Part shown: one piece after another, positions 1 to 6,605 of the stretch
Layout of the letters: every line of letters begins with the position of its first letter
How positions within the stretch are numbered: position 1 is the stretch's first letter
NCBI GenBank assembly: GCA_030639985.1
Contig: DAOWKG010000322.1
Location: 1 to 6,981 of the forward strand
Direction: 5' to 3'
DNA from: Desulfuromonadaceae bacterium
Lineage (GTDB): Bacteria; Desulfobacterota; Desulfuromonadia; Desulfuromonadales; Geopsychrobacteraceae
Length of the DNA: 6,981 nt
Program-made: the position numbers and the translations under genes
Notes under the pieces: model-generated
Told to the model about the DNA's origin: nothing
Databases searched by the model: none
What the model saw: the letters and a program-made list of their open reading frames with translations, nothing else

Positions 1-988
1 ACCGCTCAGGATTCTTCTTTCGAGCCTGCTCGTAAATGGCCTTGCGCTTGTTGAGCTTGGCAATGTCTTTACCATAGTGTCGATCATTTGGTGTGACGAA
101 GCGGATCTCGCTGTGCAGGTGCTCAGTGTTGTACCAGTGAACGAAGGAATCGACCCACTTCTGAGCCTCCAGTTCTGTAGCAAACGGCCGAGATGGATAT
201 TCCGGTCGATACTTCATGGTTCTGAACAACGACTCGGAGAACGGATTGTCGTTGCTGACTCCGGGGCGACTGAATGACGGAACGACCCCGAGCCGCTGGA
301 GCGTTGCGAGCATGGTCGAGCCTTTCATCGGACTGCCATTGTCGGAGTGCAGGGTTAAGCTGTTCGGATCAACACCGTGCTGATGGAACGCTTCGACAAA
401 GAGTAATGCGCTGTTCTGGCCACACTCTTTGGAGAAAACAGTCGCGGCAATGATCTTGCGGCTCCAGACATCCAGAATCATGTAGAGATAAAAGAACTGG
501 CCTCTGATCGTGGAGCGTAAATAAGTAATATCCCAAGACCAGACCTGACAGGGTCCGGTTGCGATTTTCTCTTTTGGGCGACGGTGAGTTGCCGGACGAC
601 TCTGTTGCCGATGGGTCAGTTGGTTCGTCTCTCGCAAGATCCGGTAAAAGGTCGATTCCGAGGCAATGTACCTGCCTTGATCGGCTAAGCGAGGAACGAT
701 CTGCTTCGGAGACAGTTCCCGATACGTTGGCGAATTGGCCACCGATAAGACCTGCTGCCGCTCGGCGGGTGTCAGTTTGTTTGCTGGTCTTGTCAGGGGA
801 CCATGTCGTCTATCATTTCCTCCTGATTGAAGCCTCCAGCGCTGTACAGTGCGAACCGTCAGTCCCAAGACTTGGGCGGCCGGATTCAGTCTGGAACCTT
901 GAGTAACAGCATCATCGATCAATTCAAGAACCCGTTGCCGCTCTAACTGTCCGTGTCGTCGCCCTCGTCCCCCCAGATTTCCTGGGCT
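1..988 (-). CDS. IS3-family transposase OrfB, DDE integrase domain (C-terminus beyond window)
   Basis: My minus-strand translation gives an open frame of 329 codons, from the A9 run to the window edge, in the -1 frame relative to orfA. The N-terminal part is an HTH_21-like region (ERQQVLSVANSPTYRELSPK, then STFYRILRETNQL). It is followed by an rve integrase core with WDITYL, LHSDNGSPMKG and SNDNPFSESLFRTMKYRP. The triad is visible: Asp at codon 532-530, Asp at 343-341 and Glu at 235-233. The last two are separated by exactly 35 residues, the D(35)E spacing of IS3/retroviral integrases. The region ends in the usual FVHWYNTEHLHSEIRFVTP segment. There is no ATG near the 5' end (the first is around 480), so expression probably requires frameshifting from orfA to give OrfAB, the active transposase. 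The frame is open at position 1; a few tens of residues are probably missing. Confidence 0.88.
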
Positions 989-1467
989 TTTTTTTTGAGA
1001 ACCAGCAGGACCGCTGTTTCAGCCAGAGCTTTTTCTTTACGCCTGAGATCCTTTTCCAGTTCCCGAACGCGTTTACTTTCTGAAGCATTCTTTTTGTTTC
1101 GCACCGGAACAGGCTTCAACCCGGAAAGCATCTGTTCGCGCCACTGCTGTAAATGGGCTTCATGCAAACCTTTGTTGCGCAAAAATGCGCCCATCTCTGC
1201 ATCGGTTAACGGCACTGCTTCAAGCACAGCTGCCAGTTTCTCTTCGGGACTCCAGTCCTGTGGTCGTTTCATCTTGATCGGCTTTGACAGGGGAATGGGT
1301 TCAACATCCGGAACATCGGGCTCAAGCTCTAAGGTTGCGGCGGCTTTCACCCATCTGTAAATGGATGCAAGGGAGGCATCGAACTCTTCAGCCAGGGCTT
1401 CAAGAGTAGGAGCATTGGGACCAGTCGCCTTTTGAACCACAATGGCACGATAAGCTTTAGAATACAT
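943..1467 (-). CDS. IS3-family transposase OrfA (DNA-binding subunit)
   Basis: The 174-residue product binds the IS ends and supplies the N-terminal part of the OrfAB fusion transposase. The start is taken as ATG at 1467 because GGAGGA lies just upstream; an in-frame TTG at 1488 would add seven residues but lacks such a site. Residues about 15-41 form a first helix-turn-helix (LEALAEEFDASLASIYRWVK). A second one lies around 75-115 (WSPEEKLAAVLEA ... LHEAHLQQWREQML). The C-terminal part, about 130-165, is a charged leucine-zipper-like coiled coil (KRVRELEKDLRRKEKALAE), as IS3-family proteins use for multimerisation. It ends in VLKKKAQEIWGDEGDDTDS, with the three lysines encoded by the A9 slippery run. 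OrfA alone usually acts as a regulator or inhibitor of transposition; that role is family knowledge. Confidence 0.88.
   Translation of the reverse strand: MYSKAYRAIVVQKATGPNAPTLEALAEEFDASLASIYRWVKAAATLELEPDVPDVEPIPLSKPIKMKRPQDWSPEEKLAAVLEAVPLTDAEMGAFLRNKGLHEAHLQQWREQMLSGLKPVPVRNKKNASESKRVRELEKDLRRKEKALAETAVLLVLKKKAQEIWGDEGDDTDS
972..996 (-). promoter_or_regulatory. Programmed -1 frameshift site (A9 run plus downstream hairpin)
   Basis: On the minus strand orfA reads CTC AAA AAA AAA GCC. The A9 run is at 996-988 and lets tRNA-Lys slip back one base into the orfB frame (AGC CCA GGA...). One nucleotide later comes a 5-bp stem, CCCAG/CTGGG, around a 5-nt loop (986-972), a plausible stimulator. 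IS3-family elements typically make OrfAB this way. A9 could also act by transcriptional slippage. Seen from the plus strand, the same bases are a hairpin followed by T9, the form of an intrinsic terminator. Confidence 0.75.
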
Positions 1468-1515
1468 GTTCCTCCAGGCTGCCCCCAATATCTTTTTTGG
1501 AGTTCAGTTAGAGGC

Positions 1516-1533
1516 GACAACTATCCTGACACA
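1516..1533 (-). repeat. Putative IS terminal inverted repeat (orfA-proximal end)
   Basis: The minus strand reads TGTGTCAGGATAGTTGTC here, directly after a run of five C. A 5'-TG terminus at this distance upstream of orfA is what IS3-family elements show. The matching end is outside the window, so this rests on position and the TG start only. Confidence 0.45.
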
Positions 1534-1830
1534 GGGGGTTACGAGGGATTCCAGTTCCTTCGCAAAAGTAGTAAGTTTTGAATGGAAGCCGTTGATGATC
1601 AGTAACTCAAGCAGAACTTGGCCCAACAGTGTCTGCCAGATCAAGTCAAGTTGGTCTGTGAAATTGATTGCACGAAGCGGGAAAGAACGTCCCTTGGGAG
1701 CTATGAACGTTGTATTCATATGCCGACCAGTAGTACCTGATCCATAACTGTACTTTTGAGTGTAGTTTAAGTGCAGTGCAGCAGACAATCTAATGTCTCA
1801 CTCAACCGCCGTGCAATTAATTGCAACACC
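1534..1830. other. Gene-poor spacer between IS and ssrA terminator, unassigned
   Basis: About 300 bases with no gene I can recognise. Open frames exist on both strands. The minus-strand one covers about 1534-1788 and contains HMNTTFIAPKGRSFPLRAIN followed by a leucine-rich stretch. The plus-strand one ends at 1747 with ARSGKERPLGAMNVVFICRP. Neither has a convincing ribosome-binding site, and both run into the IS end. It may be the remains of an older mobile element into which the IS inserted, but I cannot name a family. A 14-bp palindrome lies at 1812-1825. Confidence 0.5.
1812..1825. repeat. Perfect 14-bp palindrome TGCAATTAATTGCA
   Basis: This sequence is its own reverse complement over 14 bases. 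It lies just beyond the U-tract of the ssrA terminator and could be a protein-binding site, a recombination core or chance; nothing nearby decides which. Confidence 0.5.
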
Positions 1831-1876
1831 CTAAAAACAAATAAGAAAAGGCCAGTTCCGGGGAACTGACCCTTTC
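1831..1876 (-). terminator. Intrinsic terminator of ssrA
   Basis: Eight bases after the encoded CCA end of tmRNA, the minus strand forms a long hairpin. The arms are AAAGGGTCAGTTC and GAACTGGCCTTT, about 12-13 bp including two G-U pairs, with a small C-rich loop. It is followed by a T-rich tail (TTTTCTTATTTGTTTTT). This is a clear rho-independent terminator. The plus strand also shows the hairpin followed by a short T-run, so weak activity in the other direction is possible. Confidence 0.88.
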
Positions 1877-1883
1877 TATCCAA

Positions 1884-2234
1884 TGGTGGAGGTGGCGGGA
1901 ATCGAACCCGCGTCCGAAAGCTTTCCACGTAAGGCTTCTACATGCGTAGTTTGTGATTTAAATTAACCCGATGCAGCTCCCACAAACAGGATATCCAGCG
2001 GGCGAGTCTGCTTTAAATTCGCTTCGGCGCCACAGACATTCGCTGAAACTAGCTTGCTAAATTAACGTCCGGCCACCCACACAAGCAATGAATGACAAGA
2101 CGTAGCAACATTAAGCTGCTAGTGCGTAACTAACGTCAGTATCTGCGTTTAGTTAAGTTGGGCTTGTTACGGAGCCAGCCCACTCCGGCATGCGGCACTT
2201 CGTTTCCGTCCCCCGTCGAAACCTTGACACCCCC
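1884..2234 (-). ncRNA. ssrA: Transfer-messenger RNA (tmRNA), one-piece
   Basis: tmRNA rescues ribosomes stalled on damaged mRNA by acting first as an alanyl-tRNA, then as a short mRNA that adds a degradation tag. The 5' end GGGGGTGTCAAGGTTTCGAC pairs with the 3' end CACCTCC-A-CCA in a 7-bp acceptor stem with a G-U third pair, the identity element for alanyl-tRNA synthetase. The T-arm is GCGGG-TTCGATT-CCCGC, and CCA is encoded at 1886-1884. The tag frame starts with GCA at 2146 (nt 89 of the RNA, close to the nt 90 of E. coli) and reads ADTDVSYALAA, ending with TAA at 2113-2111. The hydrophobic YALAA end is the classic protease signal. The length of 351 nt is normal, and the single-molecule layout shows no permutation. 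Its protein partner SmpB is encoded directly upstream. Confidence 0.97.
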
Positions 2235-2240
2235 ATTCTT

Positions 2241-2269
2241 AAATTATTGTTATTTCTTGAATGGTTAAA
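2241..2269 (-). promoter_or_regulatory. Possible sigma70-type promoter of ssrA
   Basis: Taking the mature 5' end at 2234 as reference, TAATTT lies at -12 to -7 and TTTAAC at -35 to -30, with a 17-bp spacer, in an AT-rich 128-bp gap after smpB. Both boxes match the consensus only moderately, and the primary transcript may start further upstream because tmRNA 5' ends are made by RNase P. Confidence 0.3.
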
Positions 2270-2362
2270 TAATATTATTGCATATTTTCTTTAAAAAATC
2301 CACCAATCTGTTGAACCTTAAATTTGTAACCGTTTCACTCTGGATGATACCTGACTGACCAC

Positions 2363-2818
2363 TTAGTGCTGAGAGTTCTTTAGCGCTTTTGCCATTTCCC
2401 GGTCGGCCTCTTTACTCTTTAAAGTCTGGCGTTTATCGTGCAGTTTTTTACCTTGTCCGACTCCAATTTCTAATTTAACATAATTATTTTTAAAATAGAT
2501 TTTGGTCGGCACCATTGCCAATCCCTTTTGCTCGGTCAAGCGAATCAACTTATCAATTTCAACATGGTGGAGCAAAAGCTTACGCATCCTGGTGGGATCA
2601 TGATTTTCGCGATTACCAAATTCGTAAACGGCAATATTCATATTGTTGATGAACACTTCACCATTTTTAATTCGGCAGAATGACTCCTTTAAATTAACCT
2701 TGCCGTCACGAATCGACTTAACCTCGGTGCCAGTCAAGACAATACCTGCCTCAAAAGTGTCATCAATAAAATATTCGTGGTACGCCTTTTTATTGGTGGC
2801 GATAATTTTGATTCCCAT
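2363..2818 (-). CDS. smpB: SsrA-binding protein SmpB
   Basis: SmpB is a small OB-fold protein that binds the tRNA-like part of tmRNA and carries it to stalled ribosomes, filling the decoding centre with its C-terminal tail. The 151-residue product has the family landmarks. The N-terminal part reads IIATNKKAYHEYFIDDTFEAGIVLTG (split: IIATNKKAYHEYF then IDDTFEAGIVLTG), followed by TEVKSIRDGKVNLKES. The central segment is YEFGNRENHDPTRMRKLLLH (residues 65-84), and the basic tail contains GKKLHDKR (123-130). Length is typical. ATG at 2818 was chosen because homologues start close to this point; a TTG at 2830 would add MVLF. No clear Shine-Dalgarno sequence precedes the ATG. It starts 38 nt after the amidohydrolase and ends 128 nt before the tmRNA 5' end, the common smpB-ssrA arrangement. 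Confidence 0.96.
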   Translation of the reverse strand: MGIKIIATNKKAYHEYFIDDTFEAGIVLTGTEVKSIRDGKVNLKESFCRIKNGEVFINNMNIAVYEFGNRENHDPTRMRKLLLHHVEIDKLIRLTEQKGLAMVPTKIYFKNNYVKLEIGVGQGKKLHDKRQTLKSKEADREMAKALKNSQH

Positions 2819-2856
2819 AAATAATACCAATAACTTTAAATTAAATGGTGGACTTG

Positions 2857-4125
2857 CTACTGCAAGATTCCCTGAAGATATACATGTTTAATATCGGCAC
2901 TGCAAGGGGACGAGACAAAATAGTCGAAAATTTCATTGGGCGCAACAGTTGTCTGCGGTTGCAATACTTGGAAACTGGCAACCTTACCTGGTGCCAGTGA
3001 ACCAATTTCAGTTTGCAAACCTAACGCCTCAGCCCCGCCACTTGTTGCCAGGGTAAATAGGGTTGGGGCATCAAGCTCACCAGCAAACCATGTGTGGGCA
3101 AAAGCCATTTCGTCCCATATCGACAAACTATCACAACTGGCTAAGCTATCGGTTCCAAGTGACAGCTTCACCCCAGCTTGAAGTAATTTGCCGGCGGGTG
3201 CCGTGCCAACATTAAGCAGCGCATTTGAGCGGGGACACAATACCAGTGACATCTGCTTTTGCGCCAGCAGTTCAATTTCGGCCTGATTTAAGTGCACACC
3301 ATGAACCAACAAGTTTTCGGGAAACAAACCACCTTGTTGCAATAAGTACTCAACCGGACGTAAACCGGTTGCCTGTGGTACATAACTTTCCCAACCGATA
3401 TAGGGATAAAGGTGGCTGGCTATATTGCCGCGACCATGCTCAACAAATTCAACTTCGTCGGCAGATTCTGCCAGATGGGTCGAGCAACGTAACTTCAGCT
3501 CACGACATTTGCGGTAAATACTTGCCAGATAGTCTTTGCTGATTGTATAGGGCGAATGGGGAGAAACTCCCAACTTGATCAAGCCACAAACTTCATCCTG
3601 TAGTGCCTGCGCCAACCCCTCTTTCAACCGGCATATTAGCTCCGGATCCTGCCCCAGCGTTTCGAGAAACAAGGTACCCAACAATGACGAATCACAATAT
3701 TGATTACGGGCGCCATGATGAGCAATGATGTCACCTACGGCACCGGTACCGGCAGCAATAGACTGATTAATCCCGTGCAACAACGAATCCCGATAGTCCT
3801 CGGCAGTCAATTTCCGTTTAACCCGAATCATCCGCACAATCCAGTCGACAAAACTTGCGGGGGTCTCCCCTTCTCCAGCAGTTGCTGCCCACTGGGGGAA
3901 ATTGGTCAACTCCAGATGGGTATGGGCATTAACAAGTAACGGCGTCAAGATGGTGTCACCAAAATCGACAACTTTAATGCCAGAGTGACCGCCCTTGAGT
4001 GCGGCGATTGACCCAAGCTCTACTATTTTACCGCCATTAACCAAAAACGCCCCAGCCTCGAGTGGTGGAGCGTTACCGGTAACCAAATATTTCGCCGTGT
4101 AGATACAAGGTGTCTCCAGGGTCAT
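2857..4125 (-). CDS. Metal-dependent amidohydrolase/deaminase, possibly aminodeoxyfutalosine deaminase
   Basis: This is a 422-residue TIM-barrel amidohydrolase of the chlorohydrolase/MtaD/SsnA type. Visible active-site elements are HTH at residues 68-70 in NAHTHLEL, SPHSPYT at 188-194, and THLAE with His217 and Glu220. HGVH follows at 275-278, then GTDS with Asp326. By analogy with this family, His68, His70, His217 and Asp326 bind one metal, while Glu220 and a His of HGVH help catalysis. The C-terminal LGLQTEIGSLAPGKVASFQV is the usual closing beta-sandwich segment. Substrate is not set by these motifs. Aminodeoxyfutalosine deaminase (MqnX, futalosine route to menaquinone) is a candidate, with methylthioadenosine/adenosylhomocysteine or guanine deaminases as alternatives. 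ATG at 4125 overlaps the panP TGA as ATGA, with AGGTGG upstream, so translation is probably coupled to panP. It is a soluble cytoplasmic protein with no signal peptide. Confidence 0.85.
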   Translation of the reverse strand: MTLETPCIYTAKYLVTGNAPPLEAGAFLVNGGKIVELGSIAALKGGHSGIKVVDFGDTILTPLLVNAHTHLELTNFPQWAATAGEGETPASFVDWIVRMIRVKRKLTAEDYRDSLLHGINQSIAAGTGAVGDIIAHHGARNQYCDSSLLGTLFLETLGQDPELICRLKEGLAQALQDEVCGLIKLGVSPHSPYTISKDYLASIYRKCRELKLRCSTHLAESADEVEFVEHGRGNIASHLYPYIGWESYVPQATGLRPVEYLLQQGGLFPENLLVHGVHLNQAEIELLAQKQMSLVLCPRSNALLNVGTAPAGKLLQAGVKLSLGTDSLASCDSLSIWDEMAFAHTWFAGELDAPTLFTLATSGGAEALGLQTEIGSLAPGKVASFQVLQPQTTVAPNEIFDYFVSSPCSADIKHVYLQGILQ

Positions 4126-5750
4126 AAAACCACCTGTTTAATCTTATCGATAAGATTTTGCACCTCAGTATCCTTAACGATGGCACATTGTTCCTCAAGG
4201 ACACCTGCCAGGATCTCATCAGTTGTAAGGGGATTAGCCAGTACCGACCGAAATACCGAAATCTGGTCGCTTGGATATCGGGCCGACCGCAGTCTGGTCC
4301 GGGAAACAAACGTTTTACCCGCTTCCCGTTGCCGTTTTTGTACTTCCTGGATTATTTGATCCAAAAGTTGATTGACCTGATCAAGCTTACTGCCATCCAA
4401 TCGTCCCATCTGCTGCTGCAACCAATCGGGATTATAGCGGTAGGTGAGGATATTCAATTCTGGAGCAGTTATCAGCTCAAAATTTTTGTGCTCCTTTATC
4501 AGTTGCGCAAAGTGCTGTGCCCTTTCAATCCCAAGATCGATCAGCAACTCATACCCTTTACGACCAATAATCGATAAACCAGCATGAACCAGCATCGCCT
4601 TGCCGGGACGGGATCCTTCAAGGGTATGACTACCCAGGTCTTTAGATCCATGGCGAAGAATATAGTTAGCATGGTGCTCGATGGCTGAAAGTGCGGTCGG
4701 ATCTTTAAACAGAACCATCCCGGCGCCCATCGGCACATAAAGTTGCTTATGAGCATCGATGGTAACAGAATCGGCACGTTCAATCCCCTTTAACAAATAC
4801 CTGTGGGTTTGCGAAAATAGTGTCGGCCCACCCCAGGCAGCATCAACGTGAAAATGACAACCAACTTCGGCAGCAAAATCGGCCATGTCATTGAGGGGAT
4901 CGACGTGTCCAGTTTCGGTGGTACCGGCAATACCAATTATTGCCATGGGGATAATGTTTTGTTTAGTTAGCTTGGCATATTCAGACTTGAGTGCTTGCAT
5001 ATCGATGCGGTTATCGACATCAGTATCGACCAGCACCAGATTTTCTCTGCCGATACCGAGCAAATCAATAGCTTTAGCCATTGAATAGTGAGCCCGCCGA
5101 GACACCAGAACCGCCAGCCCATTACAATTTAAATGCTGCAGCGCCTTAAACAAACCTTCTTGGGCAATACCGCCAAAATCTCCGGCGGGAGCACAGAGTC
5201 GGTTTCTTGCCACCCAAAGGGCGGTGATATTGGCAACCGTACCGCCGGAACAAAATGCCCCCAGTGCATGACCACTATCGTGAATCCATTGTTGATAAAA
5301 GTCGTTATTCCGGTGATAGATCAGATGGTGGAGCATTGCCAGAACCTGCCGCTCCAGCGGTGTAAATGCTTTGGAAGTTTCGACCTTAACCAGATTCTGA
5401 TTCAACGCCGTCATTATGCGTGACAATGGCAACATGAAATATGGCAGTGCCGAAGTCATATGACCGACAAAACCGGGAGCAGCGGTATGCACCGACTGAG
5501 CCACCAGTTTTTGCTTTACAAATTCGGTATAGGCACTGACAAAGGAGGGTTCTTCGGGAATCTGTGCCGCCGAAAAATCGTTTTCAATGTCCTCCAGACT
5601 TCGCTCCAGAGCGACAATATGCTTCTGTAAAAAATCGGCGACATTTTCACTGATAGCCTGATCGACAACCCCCAAAGTTGAATCATGGGCTTCCGGCACA
5701 GTAAAGATTCGATAGATATTTTGTAGATTGGCTAATGCAGTTTCAGTCAT
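4122..5750 (-). CDS. panP: PLP-dependent aspartate 1-decarboxylase (PanP type)
   Basis: The 542-residue group II (glutamate/DOPA type) pyridoxal-phosphate decarboxylase is expected to convert L-aspartate to beta-alanine for pantothenate synthesis. Cofactor motifs are clear: CSGGTVANITAL (residues 167-178) for phosphate binding, SRRAHYS with His221 stacking on the PLP ring, and HVDAAWGG (301-308) with Asp303 contacting the pyridine nitrogen. The Schiff-base lysine is Lys335 in IDAHKQLYVP. The N-terminal 90 or so residues are a helical extension, and the C-terminal small domain ends near residue 520. Sequence alone could also suggest glutamate or cysteine-sulfinate decarboxylase. The position directly after panC, with only 3 nt between stop and start, makes the aspartate assignment the best one, and no panD is seen in the window. 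The upstream Shine-Dalgarno is weak, which fits translational coupling to panC. Confidence 0.88.
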   Translation of the reverse strand: MTETALANLQNIYRIFTVPEAHDSTLGVVDQAISENVADFLQKHIVALERSLEDIENDFSAAQIPEEPSFVSAYTEFVKQKLVAQSVHTAAPGFVGHMTSALPYFMLPLSRIMTALNQNLVKVETSKAFTPLERQVLAMLHHLIYHRNNDFYQQWIHDSGHALGAFCSGGTVANITALWVARNRLCAPAGDFGGIAQEGLFKALQHLNCNGLAVLVSRRAHYSMAKAIDLLGIGRENLVLVDTDVDNRIDMQALKSEYAKLTKQNIIPMAIIGIAGTTETGHVDPLNDMADFAAEVGCHFHVDAAWGGPTLFSQTHRYLLKGIERADSVTIDAHKQLYVPMGAGMVLFKDPTALSAIEHHANYILRHGSKDLGSHTLEGSRPGKAMLVHAGLSIIGRKGYELLIDLGIERAQHFAQLIKEHKNFELITAPELNILTYRYNPDWLQQQMGRLDGSKLDQVNQLLDQIIQEVQKRQREAGKTFVSRTRLRSARYPSDQISVFRSVLANPLTTDEILAGVLEEQCAIVKDTEVQNLIDKIKQVVL

Positions 5751-5753
5751 TAC

Positions 5754-6599
5754 TTAACCCAGCAAAAAACCGTTATCGATCAGGCGAGTAGAACCAAAAT
5801 GGACTGCTAACAGCAGCACCGAATCGGCATTTATACTGTCCTGATCTTCCAGAGTTAGCTGATGGCAGATTTGGATATAATCAATCCGGGCATCAGGTTG
5901 AGTGTTAATACTCTTTTTTAATTGCGCGATAATCGCAGTAGCATCGGTATTGCCAGCAGCAACCAGCTGCCTTGCTTGAGCAAGTGCCTGCGACAATGCC
6001 AGCGCCTGTTGGCGTCTCTCAGTACTTAAATTGACGTTACGTGAACTCATTGCCAAACCGTCTGCTTCACGATGAATTGGCATCCCGACAATATCAATCG
6101 GCAGATTCAGGTCGCTGGTCATCCGTCTAATGACCGCCAATTGCTGAAAATCTTTATTACCAAAAATAGCCGTATCGGGCTGAATAATATTGAATAGTTT
6201 GTTGACTACAGTACAAACCCCACGAAAATGACCGGGACGACTGGCACCACAAAGGTTGGTGGTAATGCCCTCGACATCGACGTAGGTGGCATAGCCACGA
6301 GGATACATTTCACCGGCATCGGGGGCAAAGATCATATCAACTCCGGCAGCCAGTGCTAATTGACTGTCTTTGCCTAAATCGCGGGGATACTCTTCAAAGT
6401 CCTCACCCTGCCCGAACTGAGTGGGATTAACAAAAATCGAAAGCACCAGCAAATCACCCCGCTTGCGCCCCTCATCCAACAACGATAGATGCCCCTGGTG
6501 GAGAAACCCCATCGTTGGCACCAAGGTAATTGTTTTCCCGGCAGTCTTGGCGGCATTCACCCACTGCTGCATCGCATTGACAGATTTAATCGTATCCAT
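5754..6599 (-). CDS. panC: Pantothenate synthetase (pantoate--beta-alanine ligase)
   Basis: PanC joins D-pantoate and beta-alanine, using ATP and a pantoyl-adenylate intermediate, to give pantothenate in the cytoplasm. The 281-residue length is normal for the family. Motifs of this nucleotidyltransferase are all present: PTMGFLHQGH (residues 28-37) with the HxGH ATP-binding signature at His34/His37, and FVNPTQF (56-62). Next come GASRPGHFRGVCTVVNKLF (118-136), GNKDFQQL (147-154, with Phe where many homologues have Tyr), and MSSRN (184-188). The ATG at 6599 gives the standard N-terminus and lies 6 nt after the panB stop. No strong Shine-Dalgarno is visible, so translation may depend on panB. 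The next gene, panP, begins 3 nt downstream, placing the enzyme beside its probable beta-alanine supplier. Confidence 0.96.
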   Translation of the reverse strand: MDTIKSVNAMQQWVNAAKTAGKTITLVPTMGFLHQGHLSLLDEGRKRGDLLVLSIFVNPTQFGQGEDFEEYPRDLGKDSQLALAAGVDMIFAPDAGEMYPRGYATYVDVEGITTNLCGASRPGHFRGVCTVVNKLFNIIQPDTAIFGNKDFQQLAVIRRMTSDLNLPIDIVGMPIHREADGLAMSSRNVNLSTERRQQALALSQALAQARQLVAAGNTDATAIIAQLKKSINTQPDARIDYIQICHQLTLEDQDSINADSVLLLAVHFGSTRLIDNGFLLG

Positions 6600-6605
6600 A
6601 GGTAG

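Larger units (their letters stand above)
1..1533 (-). mobile_element. IS3-family insertion sequence, left part cut by window edge
   Basis: Two overlapping minus-strand reading frames of IS3-family organisation are seen: a helix-turn-helix/coiled-coil OrfA, and a DDE-type OrfB reached through a -1 shift at an A9 run. The likely transposon end upstream of orfA is near 1533, where the minus strand reads TGTGTCAGGATAGTTGTC. It begins with the TG typical of IS3-family termini and lies about 65 nt before the orfA start. The partner inverted repeat and the target duplication lie beyond position 1, so the exact end (1531 or 1533) is inferred. No stop codon or frameshift interrupts either frame apart from the expected programmed one, so the element looks intact as far as it is visible. 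Confidence 0.85.

Noticed and set aside
559..906. Plus-strand open frame of 115 codons
   Set aside because: It lies antisense to the orfB DDE transposase frame, which carries clear conserved motifs; no ribosome-binding site or family match.
953..1360. Plus-strand open frame of 135 codons, serine-rich
   Set aside because: It is the antisense shadow of orfA, caused by the coiled-coil codon pattern on the other strand.
1783..1798. Short inverted repeat AGACA/TGTCT
   Set aside because: Five-base arms around a 6-nt loop are expected by chance, with no associated tract or gene.
2335..2380. Possible terminator after smpB
   Set aside because: Only a weak short inverted repeat (CACT/AGTG) with no T-run, so smpB transcription may continue into ssrA.
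2846..2852. TGGTGGA copy resembling the ssrA 3' end, a possible att repeat
   Set aside because: Only seven bases match, and the same string occurs by chance inside smpB, panP and other genes; the next bases do not match ssrA.
4158..4577. Plus-strand open frame of 139 codons inside panP
   Set aside because: The opposite strand encodes the conserved C-terminal part of PanP; this frame has no motif or start signal.
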